Notes under the pieces: generated by a model
Database searches by the model: none
What the model saw: the letters and a program-made list of their open reading frames with translations, nothing else
What the model was told of the DNA's origin: nothing
NCBI RefSeq assembly: GCF_004359215.1
Contig: NC_090613.1
Coordinates: 1,783,509 to 1,847,508 of the forward strand
Length of the DNA: 64,000 nucleotides
DNA from: Bremia lactucae
Taxonomy: Eukaryota; Oomycota; Peronosporomycetes; Peronosporales; Peronosporaceae
Reading direction: 5' to 3'
Position numbers and translations under genes: made by a program
Shown here: positions 10,595-21,293 of the stretch, in pieces
Numbering within the stretch: position 1 is the first letter of the stretch
How the letters are laid out: every line of letters begins with the position of its first letter

Positions 10595-11135
10595 TGCTAC
10601 CAAATGTAGACGGGCACGTCTTAATGCGACCAAACTCAACTTAAGCACACACTTTAGCACAGCGAGGAAGCGGTTTGACCGTCTTCTCTCACGTGCAGTG
10701 AGGATGTTGGTGGGCACCTAAGCGATCTCAACCAACGAACTAAGTGCCTTAGGTTAAGTGACGTCACTGGAGCGGTAATCCGGCTCCACGTACGCACTTG
10801 TGAAACAGGAAGTAGTTTTCAGACTGATTTATATTTAATCGTATAAAATATATAAATTCCTACTATTCACCAATCCTAAAATGCCATCTCTTTATATAGA
10901 CACTAATACGCACGCGAGTGTATCTTTCTAAATACCTCGCGTAACGGATGACGCTAGCCGTCATCCCCGCTAATGTGAATGCCATCAGGGATATCACATA
11001 CACAAGGGTGGGTTCACAATGTGAATCACACCCAAGTGGTAGGTACATTACATCACTTAGGTAATCGACCATCTCCTTAATTACACAGTGTACTTAACGG
11101 GGATTGTGAAACATGGGCAACTTTAGCCCGTTTCA
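10595..11135 (-). repeat. LTR-A (5' LTR of a minus-strand family A element)
   Basis: Read on the - strand it starts TGAAACGGGCTAAAGTTGCC and ends near TTTGGTAGCA. It is about 541 bp, nearly identical over most of its length to 29298-29837. A short palindromic GTGATTCACATTGTGAA-type region lies within. No canonical primer-binding site beginning TGG follows the inner end. Confidence 0.85.
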
Positions 11136-11308
11136 TTCCCTCACAGCATTACATCGATGCTGCAACATAATTTTTATATGAGCCTAGCCATGTCATTCTT
11201 TTCTTTGTAAGCGCTGCATTTTTAAGCGCGACGGGAATTTGGCCAGAGGCACGTCATCATTCTCTCTGCATTTTGTATCTACTGCTTAAGGGCCACGGGA
11301 ACATATGA
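11136..11308. repeat. Duplicated spacer between LTR-A and LTR-B (copy at 29838-30010)
   Basis: This 173-bp non-element sequence joins a minus-strand LTR-A to a plus-strand LTR-B. It is repeated almost exactly at 29838-30010 with the same flanks (constant offset 18,702). The shared junction shows that the block was duplicated as a unit. I see no gene in it. Confidence 0.85.
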
Positions 11309-11761
11309 TGTAATGGGGCACACATCGGTTGGAGAACCGTTGTTGTGGTACATTTACTTTATGGGTAAAATACCCTTTTATCTAATTTTAAAATAGTTAG
11401 TTACTTAAATCCCATTTATTATGGGTAACAAATGTGGTCGCCGCCAGATATAAATCTGGCGGCCAAAAACTATTTTAAATTAGCTAGGGTAAGGCTTTTA
11501 GATCTAAATAATTAAATAAAGTGCAGTTCCCTTTTTGATCTTAAAGAGTTAAGTGCCTTCCTAACGCTTGCGCATTGATCTGTAAGAGATAGAAGCCTTT
11601 CTAAGGTATATCCTCTTGGGCACTAGTTGCCACTTGGTTCTACGAACCCCTGAATCCCTTGAACTCCCCCTGAGTTGTTAAACCCATTAATTGAATAGAA
11701 CTAAGTGACTCGGAGTCTGAAAGTCTTCCTCTGACTTTAGGAGCGAGGTAGCTCCGCTACA
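11309..11761 (+). repeat. LTR-B, 5' LTR of B copy 1
   Basis: Starts TGTAATGGGGCACACATCGG and ends GAGGTAGCTCCGCTACA. The same ends define the LTRs at 18372, 30011 and 37269. It includes a GGCGGCC/GGCCGCC-type inverted motif around TATAAATCTGG and an AGGAGC...GCTCC hairpin at the 3' end. No target-site duplication is evident with the distal LTR. Confidence 0.9.
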
Positions 11762-11801
11762 CTCTACGCCTGAGTCTTTACAAGACTAGACCCTCACGAA
11801 A

Positions 11802-12800
11802 ATGGAAGAGGTTCCAGAACTGTCAGAAGCGCAACGCGCCCGCTTATGACAAGCTCAAAACCTTATTTGGGCTTGAGCACGTGGAAATTGTTATCTCCCA
11901 GGGACCAGAGGTCCTGCATGCAAGGCTTGAAGCCTTCATGCGATACGATGCCTCCCTGACCGGTCAGGTGCAGGACCACTTAGTGGCATCTATGCCCACC
12001 AGGTACATCTATGTACCTGATTCAGAGACGAGGGCTCGCCCTCGTACTGTAATGTGAAGACATTTGAGGGAAAAGAGGGAGAAAATCTCCCTTTGTGGAT
12101 TAAGCAGATGGAAATGTCTATTATTCCGCCTTGTTCTTAACAGAAAGGAAAAAGGTGGCTATGGCATTTCCAAACTTGGAGGTAGAGCCATGTAATGAGC
12201 ACTATCGCGCAGCACGTCCATAAACGACGCTTTCCCTCATGGGATTCGCTGAACAGCAAACTACCAGCATGTTTGCACCGCCTGATCAGGCTTTTCGCAT
12301 GCGAACACGGCTCCTAGCGACCCGACAGGGTAAAAGAACCTTAGGGGACATTTTCCAGGAGTTGAGAACTCTCATTGCATCTATGTATCAAGACCCGGTG
12401 CAAAAAGCAATTGTAGTGACCATCTTTATAGGGGTCTCAATGAGGGCGTTGCCTGGACGGGATTATTCCGATCTCATCCTTCTACTTTCGAAGAGGCAGT
12501 TGCCATAGCGCTACGCGCCGAGTTCGACTTTAAACCTGCTCGCGTTAGCACGCCTGTTTACCGAACAAGCTCTTCGAGCACATGGGTTCCGTCTAATAGA
12601 GCGGAACCCATGGATTTGAGCCTCGTTGAGGAAGGAGAATAGACTCTTCAAGCTGTGGAACAGCATAACACCATCCGTAGATATTATATGTGCGGAAGCA
12701 CGAAACATTCACGTCAGGCCTGCCCTGTTCGAAATTCGCGTAAAGATCGAAAGAGCTCCAACTCCGACCTATACCAGAGATCTGGTACGGTGCGGGAAAA
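11802..12800 (+). pseudogene. Gag with CCHC zinc knuckle, gypsy family B copy 1
   Basis: Begins [15 protein letters not shown], then stops. Later frames show [20 protein letters not shown] and an 89-codon open part (12239-12508) with TSMFAPPDQAFRMRTRLLA, a capsid-like core. The region ends with a CYMCGSTKHLRQACP-type CX2CX4HX4C knuckle split across frames near 12690. At least four frameshifts or stops make this a pseudogene. The start lies 40 bases after the LTR. Confidence 0.8.
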
Positions 12801-12818
12801 TGTCGATACCCAGTAGGT

Positions 12819-13373
12819 GTGGGGCGCCCTACTGGGGAAAACCTAGGCTCTGTTGAACCTCAAGGAGGTGAGAATAGACAGAACCTAGCCTCAATTAGCT
12901 CGGTGCTCAATGGTACGAGGCGAGAGTACAAGCCTGGCTTGCTAGTCGCTCAAGCGCCTGTAAAGGGCTTTGATAAGCCGTGGTCAATTTTAATTGACTC
13001 AGGAGCGTCTTGCAATTATGCTCGACGCCTTTCCCTTGAAGGAAGTCAACAATACGTTGAGGCGCTTAAAGCACATGAAGGTGATACAATCACTGTTCGC
13101 TTAGCGACTGGGACTCGTGTCACTGTTCCCAAAGTTCCATTGAACTTAGGTATAAAGTTTCTGGACTTTGACAGTATGGAACGCTGTCTCGTCCTTGATT
13201 TGGATTCGAGATATGATCTCATCCTTGGTATGGCCTGGTTAGAACACCATGAGCCATGGATCGATTGGAGGTCTAAGACCTTAGGCGCCACGCGCAATGT
13301 TCCTTGCAAAGTTTTGGAGAGTCATCAACGCACCTTTGCTAGGCAACAAAGCGCTTTTGGTGCGGATCATTGA
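12819..13373 (+). CDS. Aspartic protease ORF, gypsy family B copy 1
   Basis: A 184-codon open frame carries ILIDSGASCNYARRLSLEGS, with the DSGAS active-site loop at about residue 75, and DLILGMAWLEHHEPWIDWRS, the LGxxWL flap region, at about residue 135. The expected spacing of a retroviral-type protease is kept and the frame is intact. In an active element it would be cut from the polyprotein. Here it sits between broken Gag and broken RT, so it may simply not have decayed yet. Copy 2 has lost this segment. Confidence 0.75.
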   Translation: MGRPTGENLGSVEPQGGENRQNLASISSVLNGTRREYKPGLLVAQAPVKGFDKPWSILIDSGASCNYARRLSLEGSQQYVEALKAHEGDTITVRLATGTRVTVPKVPLNLGIKFLDFDSMERCLVLDLDSRYDLILGMAWLEHHEPWIDWRSKTLGATRNVPCKVLESHQRTFARQQSAFGADH

Positions 13374-13550
13374 ATGAGTTGTCAGTGTTTAAGACATTGG
13401 CATGTCTGAGTTAATAAACTATAATGTTTAAAACATTTTGAGCCCGACTCAGTAGAAATAAGTGGAACGACACGTACTCCGTCGAGTGACACTCGTTATA
13501 ATAAGGATTCACTAAATGCTGAAAGCATCGTTGGCCTAAGGCCGAATCAT

Positions 13551-13790
13551 CAAGGGTGCAATATCCCTGAGATACGTGGAGTGGCACGTCTAAGTTCACC
13601 GAGTATGGTCGGCCGAGGTGGTATCATACTGAGTGTCAGTAGTGACACTGTTGGCGGTTTGCCAGGACCTCAAGGGTGCAATATCCCTGAGATACATGGA
13701 GTGGCACGTCTAAGTCCACCGAGTGTGGTCAGCCGAGGTGGCACCATACTGAGTGTCAATAGTGACACTATTGGCAGTTCGCCAGGGCAT
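13551..13790 (+). repeat. Two tandem 120-bp repeats coding for a 40-residue unit
   Basis: Units 13551-13670 and 13671-13790 share the CAAGGGTGCAATATCCCTGA start and most of their length. The period is a multiple of three, so each unit encodes a 40-residue block (ARLS-PS-V-RGG-ILSV-SDT-G) in the linker between protease and RT. B copy 2 keeps only the last part of one unit. Confidence 0.9.
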
Positions 13791-14048
13791 TTTAAGTCAA
13801 ACCCTCCTAATGCACGTGAAGCGACAGGTAAACGTTCGCTGGATAAGGAAGTTGAGTTACCTAACTCCTTGTCGGATGTCAAATTAGACACCATGTCTTG
13901 TATAGAACCAATACAGGCTGGAAAACCCGGGGACGTGAATGTCCCGGCCTCTAAGAGGCGAATTGTCTCCCCTCTCCAAGACAGGGTGGACACGAAGCGT
14001 GTATACCCTCAAAAAGTGATACGAGTGAGCAAGTACATACGCTTGTAA
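13581..14048 (+). pseudogene. Protease-RT linker ORF, gypsy family B copy 1
   Basis: A 155-codon open frame contains the 40-residue repeats followed by LPNSLSDVKLDTMSCIEPIQ and NVPASKRR. It is a polyprotein linker without a catalytic motif. Its role is unknown, though tandem 40-residue units suggest a flexible or binding region. The same C-terminal half is present at 31825-32105 in copy 2. Confidence 0.6.
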
Positions 14049-14199
14049 ATGGCGTAACTGGTAACATTGAGGGGGAAGTTAGCCTTGTGGCAATCCCCTC
14101 GTTACAAGCTCTTTTAGAGCTAGACAAAATGTCTATTGATGAGTGCGGTCGAGCGTTATAAGCTGGTGACTTATCTGAAATGGTGGTCATTCGACCTAT

Positions 14200-15141
14200 G
14201 GTTGAGTTAAACTCATCGTCACTTCGACGAAGCTGTCCTGGATGACAAAAAGCTGCACTTAGTGCGCGAAATGGGTCATCGATCCTTAAAGATCCTACGG
14301 ATCCCTTTTATTCCTTAATTAAAGAATTCCAAGATGTGGTTTCTAAAATAACCCACCATCTGTTTTACCTCCGGATAGAGGTGTTCGTCATGAAATTGAC
14401 TTGGTTCCGGGAACCAAATACTGTGTCACAAGACAATGGCCTTTACCAAGGGAGCAGTGTGACGTCATTGATGATTTCTTCCGTGCTAAGCACGAGGCTG
14501 GAATGGTACGAAAAAGCAAATCTCCTCATTCGACACCGACATTTTGTGTTAAAAAGCCAAATGGTAAATGGCGCATTGTGCATGCTTGGTGGGATGTACA
14601 ATGTACAGTGCATTGGACTTAGTCGATGGTTACTACCAGTTGCTCATGCGAGCTAGTGATATTCCGCTTACAGCGGTTAGCATCCCAAGCGGTATGTTAT
14701 GGGAGTGGCTGGTCATGCCACAAGGGCTTTCCAACGCCCCGGCAACATTTAATCGTCTAGTGACGCAACTGTTTCGCCCTCATCGAGGTTATGCACAGAC
14801 TTATTTCGATGACATTTTGTCCATAGTCGTGCGGAGCAGGGTCGGTCGGATATGGAAAACCATTTAGACCATTTGCGAGCAGTGCTCGAGTGCATGCGCA
14901 CAAACAAATTGTATGCCAATGCATCTAAATGCATTTTTGGCGCAGACGAAATTCAATTTTTAGGATGCTTCATTGGAAAGCGAGGCCTTAGAGCGGATCC
15001 CACTAAGGTAAAAGCCATAGTAGATTGGCCGGTTCCTAAAAACCAACAGGATTTGCGTAAGTGGTTGGGTCTCGCCAATTATTTACACAAATATTGCGAA
15101 AATTACGCTGATATGGCTAGGCCGTTATCTAATCTCCTTTA
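14200..15141 (+). pseudogene. Reverse transcriptase, gypsy family B copy 1
   Basis: Overlapping frames give GTKYCVTRQWPLPREQCDVI, FCVKKPNGKWRIVHA, SIPSGMLWEWLVMPQGLSNA, YFDDI (the YxDD box is intact) and then GCFIGKRGLRADPTKV and DLRKWLGLANYLHKY. The domain order is complete from fingers to connection. At least three frameshifts (near 14400, 14600 and 14850) break it. Confidence 0.9.
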
Positions 15142-15640
15142 AAAGGATACAGAATGGTGCTGGACTAGCACCGAAAATAATGCTTTTCGAGCAGTTAAGG
15201 ATAGTCTTATCCATGCCCCGATTCTGGCACTGCCAAACCCAAATTGGCCTTTCGGTGTCGTCTGTGAAGCATCGGATTTTGCCATTGGCAGTGCTCTGTT
15301 ACAAACAGATGTTGAGGGGCATGAACGTGTTATTGCGTTCGAGTCTAGACAGCTTAAAGCTGCGGAAAAGAACTACCCAGTTCATGACAAAGAGTTACTT
15401 GCTATGAAGTATGCTCTCATCAAATTCAGAGTTCATCTGCTCGGCTCTAAGCCGTTTGTGATTTATACAGATCACGCGTCATTACGCACGGCGACTATGT
15501 CGCCCCATCTCTCACAGAGAATGGTCAGATGGCTATCCTTTTTAGCGGAATACAACTTCGAGGTGAAGTATAAACCCGGCAAGCAAAATGCTGGCCGATG
15601 CGTTATCACGCAGGCCGGATTATGAGCTTTCTCATTTAGC
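15142..15640 (+). pseudogene. RNase H domain, gypsy family B copy 1
   Basis: Fragments read CEASDFAIGSALLQ (the first Asp appears mutated to Glu/Ala, compared with CDASDF in other copies), NYPVHDKELLAMKYALIKFR and then VIYTDHASLRTATMSPHLSQ and VKYKPGKQNA. At 15595 a base change breaks the usual LADALSRRP ending, which is read as GRCVITQAG. The domain spans three frames. Confidence 0.85.
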
Positions 15641-16660
15641 GACTATCTCGTCACCTATTCCTGAATTAATCCGTTCGGCTTACGCCAAGGATGAACAGTG
15701 TGTAGCTCTGCTACGAGCCTTAAATAAATCGGATTCGGGTATTAAATGACCGGCACGTTTGCGTGCAAGGTTACATCGATTTTCTATCGAAAACAACCTG
15801 TTGCTTTATTGCACAGACATCGCGGACTCTACGGGTGTCGTTGTTCCTCATGATGAGGATTTGAAGTACCGGATCCTCTATGAGGCACGCGATACTGTCC
15901 TTGGTGGTCATCTCGGTAGAGAAAAGACCTACGGCTTTATCAGCCAGAGTTATTGGTGGCCAAACTTTATAAATGGGTCAGCACGTATGTTCGCACATGC
16001 GAAACGTGCCAACGGGTTAAACCCTCGGCACATGCTGCTGCGCCAGAGGCGAGTCTTCCCGTTCCCATCGGATGCTGAAAGTCCATTAGTATGAATTTTG
16101 TTTTTGGGCTACCGAAAAAATTAGCCGGTAACTCCGGTATAGTGGTCTTTGTTGACCGTTTGAGCAAAATGGCTAACTTAGCGGCCGTGCCTGATTTCAT
16201 TGATGGAGAGTGTACAGCTAAGCTGTTTATCGATCGCGTATTTCGACAACACGGTTTGCCAGTGGCAATTGTCTCTGATCGGGATCCCCGTTTCACGGGC
16301 AAATTCTGGAAATCAATTTTCCGAGTGCTTGGCACCAGATTGGATATGTCCACTGCGGACCATCCGCAGACCGATGGTCAAACTGAACGTGTCAATCGCG
16401 TCATTGATGACGTTTTACGCAGCGTGTGTGCTCCGACACCAAAGCGCTGGAGCTCCTTCTCCCAGTTGTGGAATATGCGTTAAATAATGCTGTTCATGCC
16501 TCTACAGGCTATACTCCGTTCTATATAGACGGTCTTACCCACCTGCGCGTTCCACTAACGATACCATTGCGTGGTTCAGGGCTTGGTGGGGGAGAATTGG
16601 CCGATAGGCTTGCTGATATCTGCTCTGTTACCGTTCGGAAATAAGTAAGCGAGTTTCTCG
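15641..16660 (+). pseudogene. Integrase, gypsy family B copy 1
   Basis: The zinc module keeps HLGREKTYGFISQSYWWPNF, but the Cys pair is lost: the usual CxxCQRxK segment reads HAKRANGLNP. The catalytic core is largely open at 16091-16483: VFVDRLSKMANLAAV (first Asp), AIVSDRDPRFTGKFWKS (second Asp) and HPQTDGQTERVNRVIDD (Glu), so the D,D,E triad is present. A frameshift near 16430 precedes ALNNAVHASTGYTPFY. Confidence 0.9.
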
Positions 16661-17412
16661 CGACAAGATTTAGTGTCTTAAGACATGTAAGGGATACGAT
16701 GGCTGATAGCCAAGACAAACAAAAAGAACAAGCAGATGCCAAAGGCAGAAGCTGTATAAATTCTTATATGGTCGGAGACCGAGTTTTACAAACGCTAAAA
16801 ACCTACCTACCAACTTGGTTTCCGCGGTCTTCAAGACCAAATTGCGCCCGGTCGTGGCCAAGAAGGGCCTAGCTTATACGCTAAACCTCCCAGCAAGCTG
16901 CGTACACACCCAGTGTTTTACGTTGGCTTGCTTAAGCCATATCGGGACCCTTCCCACGTGGACTTGAAGGCGCTTGCGCCGAGACAGGCGGTCGTGCCGC
17001 AGATTGCTGCATCCTCACCAGGATGTCCAGCTGGCCCTATAAACGAGGCTGCTGACGCTCCAGCGTCAAAGGCGGTCCCGAACCGCCTCAAAAGAGCTCT
17101 CAACCCGAGCAAGAACCTCACGAAGAAGTTGCACCTCGTGCCGTAGAGCATCAAATGCTTCCGCCGAAAGTTCGGCCCCCTCCCGCGCTGCTTGATGCGC
17201 GGGGGAGCCTTCAGTTTCATGTGGAGAAACTTTTAAAGCGACGTCGTCATGAGGGTCAATACCAGTATCTGGTGAAGTGGCTAGGGTACTCCTCTTCTGA
17301 AAACTCTTGGGAGTTCGAAGTACCTCTTCGGCAAGATTGCCCGTACGCCGTTGACGTTTTTAAGCGCCAAGCTCAGGGTCAGCTCGCGTCAAACGACGCT
17401 TCCCACCACTAA
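16661..17412 (+). pseudogene. Integrase C-terminus and chromodomain, gypsy family B copy 1
   Basis: HPVFYVGLLKPYRDPSHV (about 16907-16960) marks the end of the integrase C-terminal domain, and a Pro/Ala-rich linker follows. From 17155 an open frame encodes FHVEKLLKRRRHEGQYQYLV, KWLGYSSSENSWEFE and YAVDVFKRQ, a chromodomain with its YLVKWxGY core, and ends at 17412. Chromodomains of this type direct integration to modified histones. The reading frame is interrupted upstream. Confidence 0.85.
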
Positions 17413-18260
17413 ACGTGGGATTGGGTGGATCTTTAGCCTCAGTGCGGCTTCGATCCTTGGTTGTACGGTCAACCGAAGCACTGAAATTTTGGCTAGGCCT
17501 TTCTTCGTTTTGTGGCATAAATGCCGTAACTGGCCTTTGGCCTTAAGCTCAGCAAAGTCGAAGCGAAGCTTCCGTTCCAAACGAACATCACCTCTACCCG
17601 CAGACTCTCTGATATTCCAGATATTACGGAGTTTGCGGGCTCGGTGAACCCATTTCTCAAATGAGACTTCGTTTTCAGTCCTTGTTTCGTTCGGAAACAA
17701 AACGATCGGAATTCCCTCATGGATGTCCCCGAAGCCCCACGGGCTTGATCACGTAAACGCGTCAGATACTGGCTTCGCGTCATTACCTTCGGCGTAAGGT
17801 ATTGCTCATGAAGAGCGTCGCGAGCAGCGATCTCCTCCGGCGTCCTCGCTGGGTCAGCACAGATCCAGATGGCTAAGCTATGACCCGCTATCTCTTTGAG
17901 GCGCTCGTCCGCACTAAGCGGAGTGAATCTATATTCACTATGAGCCTTAGCTTTTCCGTATTTCGGCAGCTCGACGACGAGCTCTTTCCTCTATGAGGAT
18001 TATCTGCTATTGCTCTTCATCGAGCGGATTCGTAATGATGTTGGACTCAGGGTCCCGTGTCCTGCTCAATGCAGTTAAGACATCAGCGGCACCATTTCTG
18101 GAAACGGATTCGGGGCTCGCCGACGTTCGTCCGGAGGAGAAGGCGTGAGCGAACGCCGCTCTTTTTCCTCCTCCTCTGATTGAGAGTGACTTTTAAAGTC
18201 CACCGTTCCCTCATCGTCGAGGAAGGTGCTCAGAGTCTGTGACTCACGCTTGATTGTCAT
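17389..18260 (-). pseudogene. Antisense ORF downstream of the chromodomain, family B copy 1 (aORF-B)
   Basis: On the - strand an ATG at 18260 opens MTIKRESQTLSTFLDDEG, then an acidic and Ser-rich part (SEEEEKERRSLTPSPPDERR). After a frame change come DEEQ, IEERARRRAAEIRKAKAHS, HSLAIWI, EEIAARDALHEQYLTPKVM and MTRSQYLTRLRDQARGAS. In copy 2 the equivalent end continues REIPIVLFPNE and HRARRLRNIWNIRES. I recognise no domain. It occupies the space between the chromodomain stop and the 3' LTR and would be transcribed against the element. Both copies carry frameshifts, but the sequence is shared. Confidence 0.5.
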
Positions 18261-18371
18261 TAGACAAAGGAATTGAAAACACAACCAAACGGTTAGCTGT
18301 TTAGGTTCCAACCTCAAAGATGAAATGTAGCGAATGTTGTCACTCGGTGTCAACAGTCTGATGGGGGGGGG

Positions 18372-18843
18372 GGTAATGGGGCACACATCGGTTGGAGAAC
18401 CGTTGTTGTGGTACATTTTTTTAACCCTATTATCTAATTCTAAAATAGTTAGTTACTTAAATCCCATTTATTATGAGTAATAAATGTGGTCGCCGCCAGA
18501 TATAAACTGGCGGCCAGAATCTATTCTAATTAGCTAGGGTAAGGTTTTTAGATTTAAATAATTAAATAAAGTTCAGTTCCCCTTTTGATCTTAAAGCGTT
18601 AAGTGCCTTCCTAATGCTTGCGCATTGGCTGTAAGAGATAGAAGCCTTTGTAAGGTATTTGCTCTTGGGCACTAGTTGCCACTTGGTTCTACGAACCCCT
18701 GAATCCCTTGAACTAGGATTCCCTAAGCTTTAATAGCTTGTACGACTCCCTGAAATGTTAAACCCATTAGTTCAATAGAACTAAGTGACTTTCTGAGTCT
18801 GAAAGTCTTCCTCTGACTTTAGGAGCGAGGCAGCTCCGCTACA
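18372..18843 (+). repeat. LTR-B, 3' LTR of B copy 1
   Basis: Preceded by a G-run polypurine tract (ATG followed by G's at 18361-18373), which has absorbed the first T of the LTR. It matches the 5' LTR through CAGCTCCGCTACA, with a short extra segment near 18715-18750. The differences from the 5' LTR indicate an old insertion. Confidence 0.85.
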
Positions 18844-19706
18844 ATACTTTCGCTTAAGTAATTTCAGACTCCCAACTTATTAAGAAATTTTCTGGAAAGA
18901 CTATGGTTTCCAGACAAAAAGTACTTAAAAATAGTACAGCATAGTACATACAGTTAGCCATATAGATAAGAAAACTCTTGTATCATTAATATAGACAACC
19001 TTTTATCTGAGCTGCAATGTGGTTGATTAATTCACTTGCCTTGCTCAATGGTGCGCCTCAAGTTGGTGATGGGTTATCATTGCTTACGCCTGTTGCACAG
19101 TGGCTGGGGCATGAGAGCGGTGAAAATTGTACTCGGGGGGAGTCATTTTGGCTGCTGCTGGATGGGCTGTTCGCGGGGAAGGGTGAGCCATTTGAAGCAT
19201 GCGCAGCTGGTGAAATTACTACCGAAGATGATGCATTCCGTGCATGTGTACATACTTGTCTTGCGTGAATGCATTAAAAAGATATTGCGATGGTAATCGC
19301 ATTGAAGCTCAAGTGGTTAGTATGTGGGCAGGCGTGCCACATCTTGGCGCGGGTTTCCCACAATGGAAAAGTTGAAACCGGTTACTGGCGTTTGGGGTTA
19401 ACCAGGCTTCGCCCCACCGAGTTACGTTCTCCGCCATGTTTTTTATTGTTTCTAGGGCTTACATTAAAACTGATATAATTGTCACAACGGTTGTTTAAGA
19501 CCAGGATAGAAGTATGATAAGTATATGATCCATACTGGGATTGGCCAATAATATTCATTGAGATGTGTTGAGCCATTGTTAAGTTACTAGAGTTAGGCTT
19601 AGGAGTAGCAAGCAGTTTGCAAACTAAGGACCTTAAACTAATTCACTTTAAGTGTTGCATCTTTGACTTGAAGTCGTTTTCGTCTAATTCTTCTTATTAA
19701 AAGGCT
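18844..19706. other. Unassigned DNA before a copia-like gag start
   Basis: No domain recognised. Open frames of up to 86 codons at 19017-19478 have no motif I know. The stretch before 19707 may be leader or LTR of the copia-like element that starts there, but I cannot define LTR ends. Confidence 0.3.
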
Positions 19707-19832
19707 ATGAGCCCAAGTTTGGACAACACGTTCAATATGGAGCGCTTCGACGGGTCGAATCACTTATTTTGGGTGTTTAAGATGAAGACGTACCCCATGT
19801 CCAAGGGTGTAACAGGGCAGTACTACTTTTAA
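19707..19832 (+). pseudogene. Copia-like Gag N-terminal fragment
   Basis: A 41-codon frame reads MSPSLDNTFNMERFDGSNHL then FWVFKMKTYPMSKGV. The F-x-G-x-N-x-x-x-W-x-x-x-M pattern is typical of the N-terminus of Ty1/copia Gag (UBN2-type) proteins. It ends at a stop just before LTR-C sequence and has no downstream pol, so it is truncated. Confidence 0.6.
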
Positions 19833-19837
19833 CATAA

Positions 19838-20299
19838 CACTGATTACAGTTATAGGTGAGGTGCCTCGAAACTTCACGTACACAAAGGTACAGAGGAAGG
19901 TTTCTTATGAAGCTGAGGTCTTTAGCTTAAAAGTCTAGACTAAGGCTTTAGAATAGAGAAAAGTACAATTGTAATAATATATTTAGTTTCCTACGTAACG
20001 ATCTTCTATCTACTACTGAACTTATTATCTTAATAGCAAACTAAGTTTGGCGCCTCCTTCCGCATTGCACAATCGTGTCTTTTATCGATTGGCGGGATTG
20101 GATTAGGCTAAAATCAACCAATCAAAAGAGCTAGTGTCTTATTGCATCAATGTTTTCAAATTTGGTAAGATTGGAACGTTTTAAGTCAAAATTATCAAGG
20201 AAAGTAATTTTGTTCTTTATTTATTTCCTCTCATAGGAAAACATATTTCTTATTCCTCTTATACGAAATAATACTTATGTTACGGGACACCCCGTTACA
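19838..20299 (+). repeat. LTR-C, copy 1
   Basis: Matches 58502-58997 and 38902-39193. Landmarks are the AACGATCTTCTATCTACTA tract, GGCGCCTCCTT...CACAATCGTGTCTT and an end CGGGACACCCCGTTACA at 20299. The 5' end is uncertain because the TGTTAGTACTG start seen in copy 3 is not clear here. Confidence 0.75.
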
Positions 20300-20686
20300 G
20301 CCCCCCCGTTAACCAACAGCCACTATAGTGACTGATGAAGGGTGACAACAAATTAAATTACGTATTTCCCTGTAATTTTGCATTATTCGTTTTAGTCAAA
20401 ATACAGACTTTATTTGCATTATTAATTTTGACCAAAATCAACATGGCGACAAATAAATCTGTGCGCGTGGCCCGTGAGGCCGCAAAGCTGGTAGCTGCAC
20501 GGATCAGTGCAGCTGATAGATGCTAATGAGTCTACTGTGGGGAATACGTCACTCCTACTTCCATTGGAGGTGACTGGACCATTTCATCTGTCGATGACAT
20601 TGCAGGTGACGGTGACAAGTCACCTGCTACACCATTGTAGGTGACTGGTCCAAGTCACCGTCATCGCCCGACTCAGTGCGCATGTT
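20300..20686 (+). pseudogene. Family C leader and gag-like N-terminal fragment
   Basis: A C-rich leader follows LTR-C directly. An ATG at 20443 opens MATNKSVRVAREAAKLVAAR to a stop at 20526. The continuation (ENxSxxxPxGGD, SSVDDIAGDGD) is in other frames. The same leader and protein recur at 58998-59640. No family match known to me. Confidence 0.5.
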
Positions 20687-20836
20687 AAGCCGGATTACCG
20701 CTTCCGTGACGACACTTGTAATAAGGTACTTACATTTTTGGGTAAGGTCGCTCAGGCGCCCACCAAACACCTCACTGTGCCTAAAGGTGTGCTCGTAAGT
20801 AGAGCGTGGCTGCTATAGTTACACCCGCCTACACTG
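20687..20836 (+). repeat. LTR-A 3'-end fragment
   Basis: Matches the last 150 bp of LTR-A at 48277-48450: AAGCCGGATTACCGCTTCCG, the GGCGCCCACCAA box, GTAAGTAGAGCGTGGCTGCT and CCCGCCTACACT. It is fused directly to family C leader on its left. Confidence 0.8.
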
Positions 20837-21293
20837 CCAATGACTTCTAAGAGAATGGCTTCGAGCTACGTGACTCTTGCCCATATGTACGCTCTTAAGG
20901 CGACTGTGCTTCAGACTAGCAACATCCGTACCAAATGTCTCGGCTACATAGGTTCAAAGGATAATGAAATTCCTGATATTTGCTTTAAAGAGATTATGAA
21001 AAAAACAAAAATATACTTCTTTCCTTTGGAAAAAATTGTGTGACACCACCCCAAAATAGTGTCATTTTGGTCTATAAGTACCATTATCGGTTTAACTCAA
21101 AACCAATATCGCTCACGGGCCGGAGTTTGTGAATCAACGCTTCTGATCGTATTATAGATCTTATCATATCAAGTTCCCCGAAAACAATACAAAATGTTTT
21201 CGGGGAACTTGATGTGTTGTATCAATTAAATGCAAGACAGAATGCATCTTGCAGGCGTTCGGGTGACAAAATTTAGGTTTTCAAATCTTCCAT
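20837..21293. other. Unassigned segment with a perfect hairpin
   Basis: A 67-codon open frame (20840-21043) has no recognised motif. At 21045 the TGTGACACCACCCC motif followed by GTGTCA could be an LTR start but has no partner. A 19-bp perfect hairpin lies at 21168-21213. AT content rises sharply after about 21270. Confidence 0.35.
21168..21213. repeat. Perfect 19-bp hairpin, 8-base loop
   Basis: Arms 21168-21186 (ATCAAGTTCCCCGAAAACA) and 21195-21213 are exact reverse complements. GC-rich hairpins in AT-rich surroundings occur in organelle DNA, but this one lies just before the mitochondrial-like block. Confidence 0.9.

Noticed and set aside
13551..13790. CRISPR-like direct repeats
   Set aside because: Two adjacent 120-bp units without spacers, in frame inside a polyprotein. 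The genome is eukaryotic and no array exists.
18361..18373. G-run as a possible G-quadruplex regulatory site
   Set aside because: It sits exactly at the polypurine tract before LTR-B and is best explained as an expanded PPT.
19017..19296. Overlapping ORFs of 83 and 86 codons before the copia-like gag
   Set aside because: Two overlapping frames with no recognisable motif. More likely chance openings in an LTR or leader than a gene.
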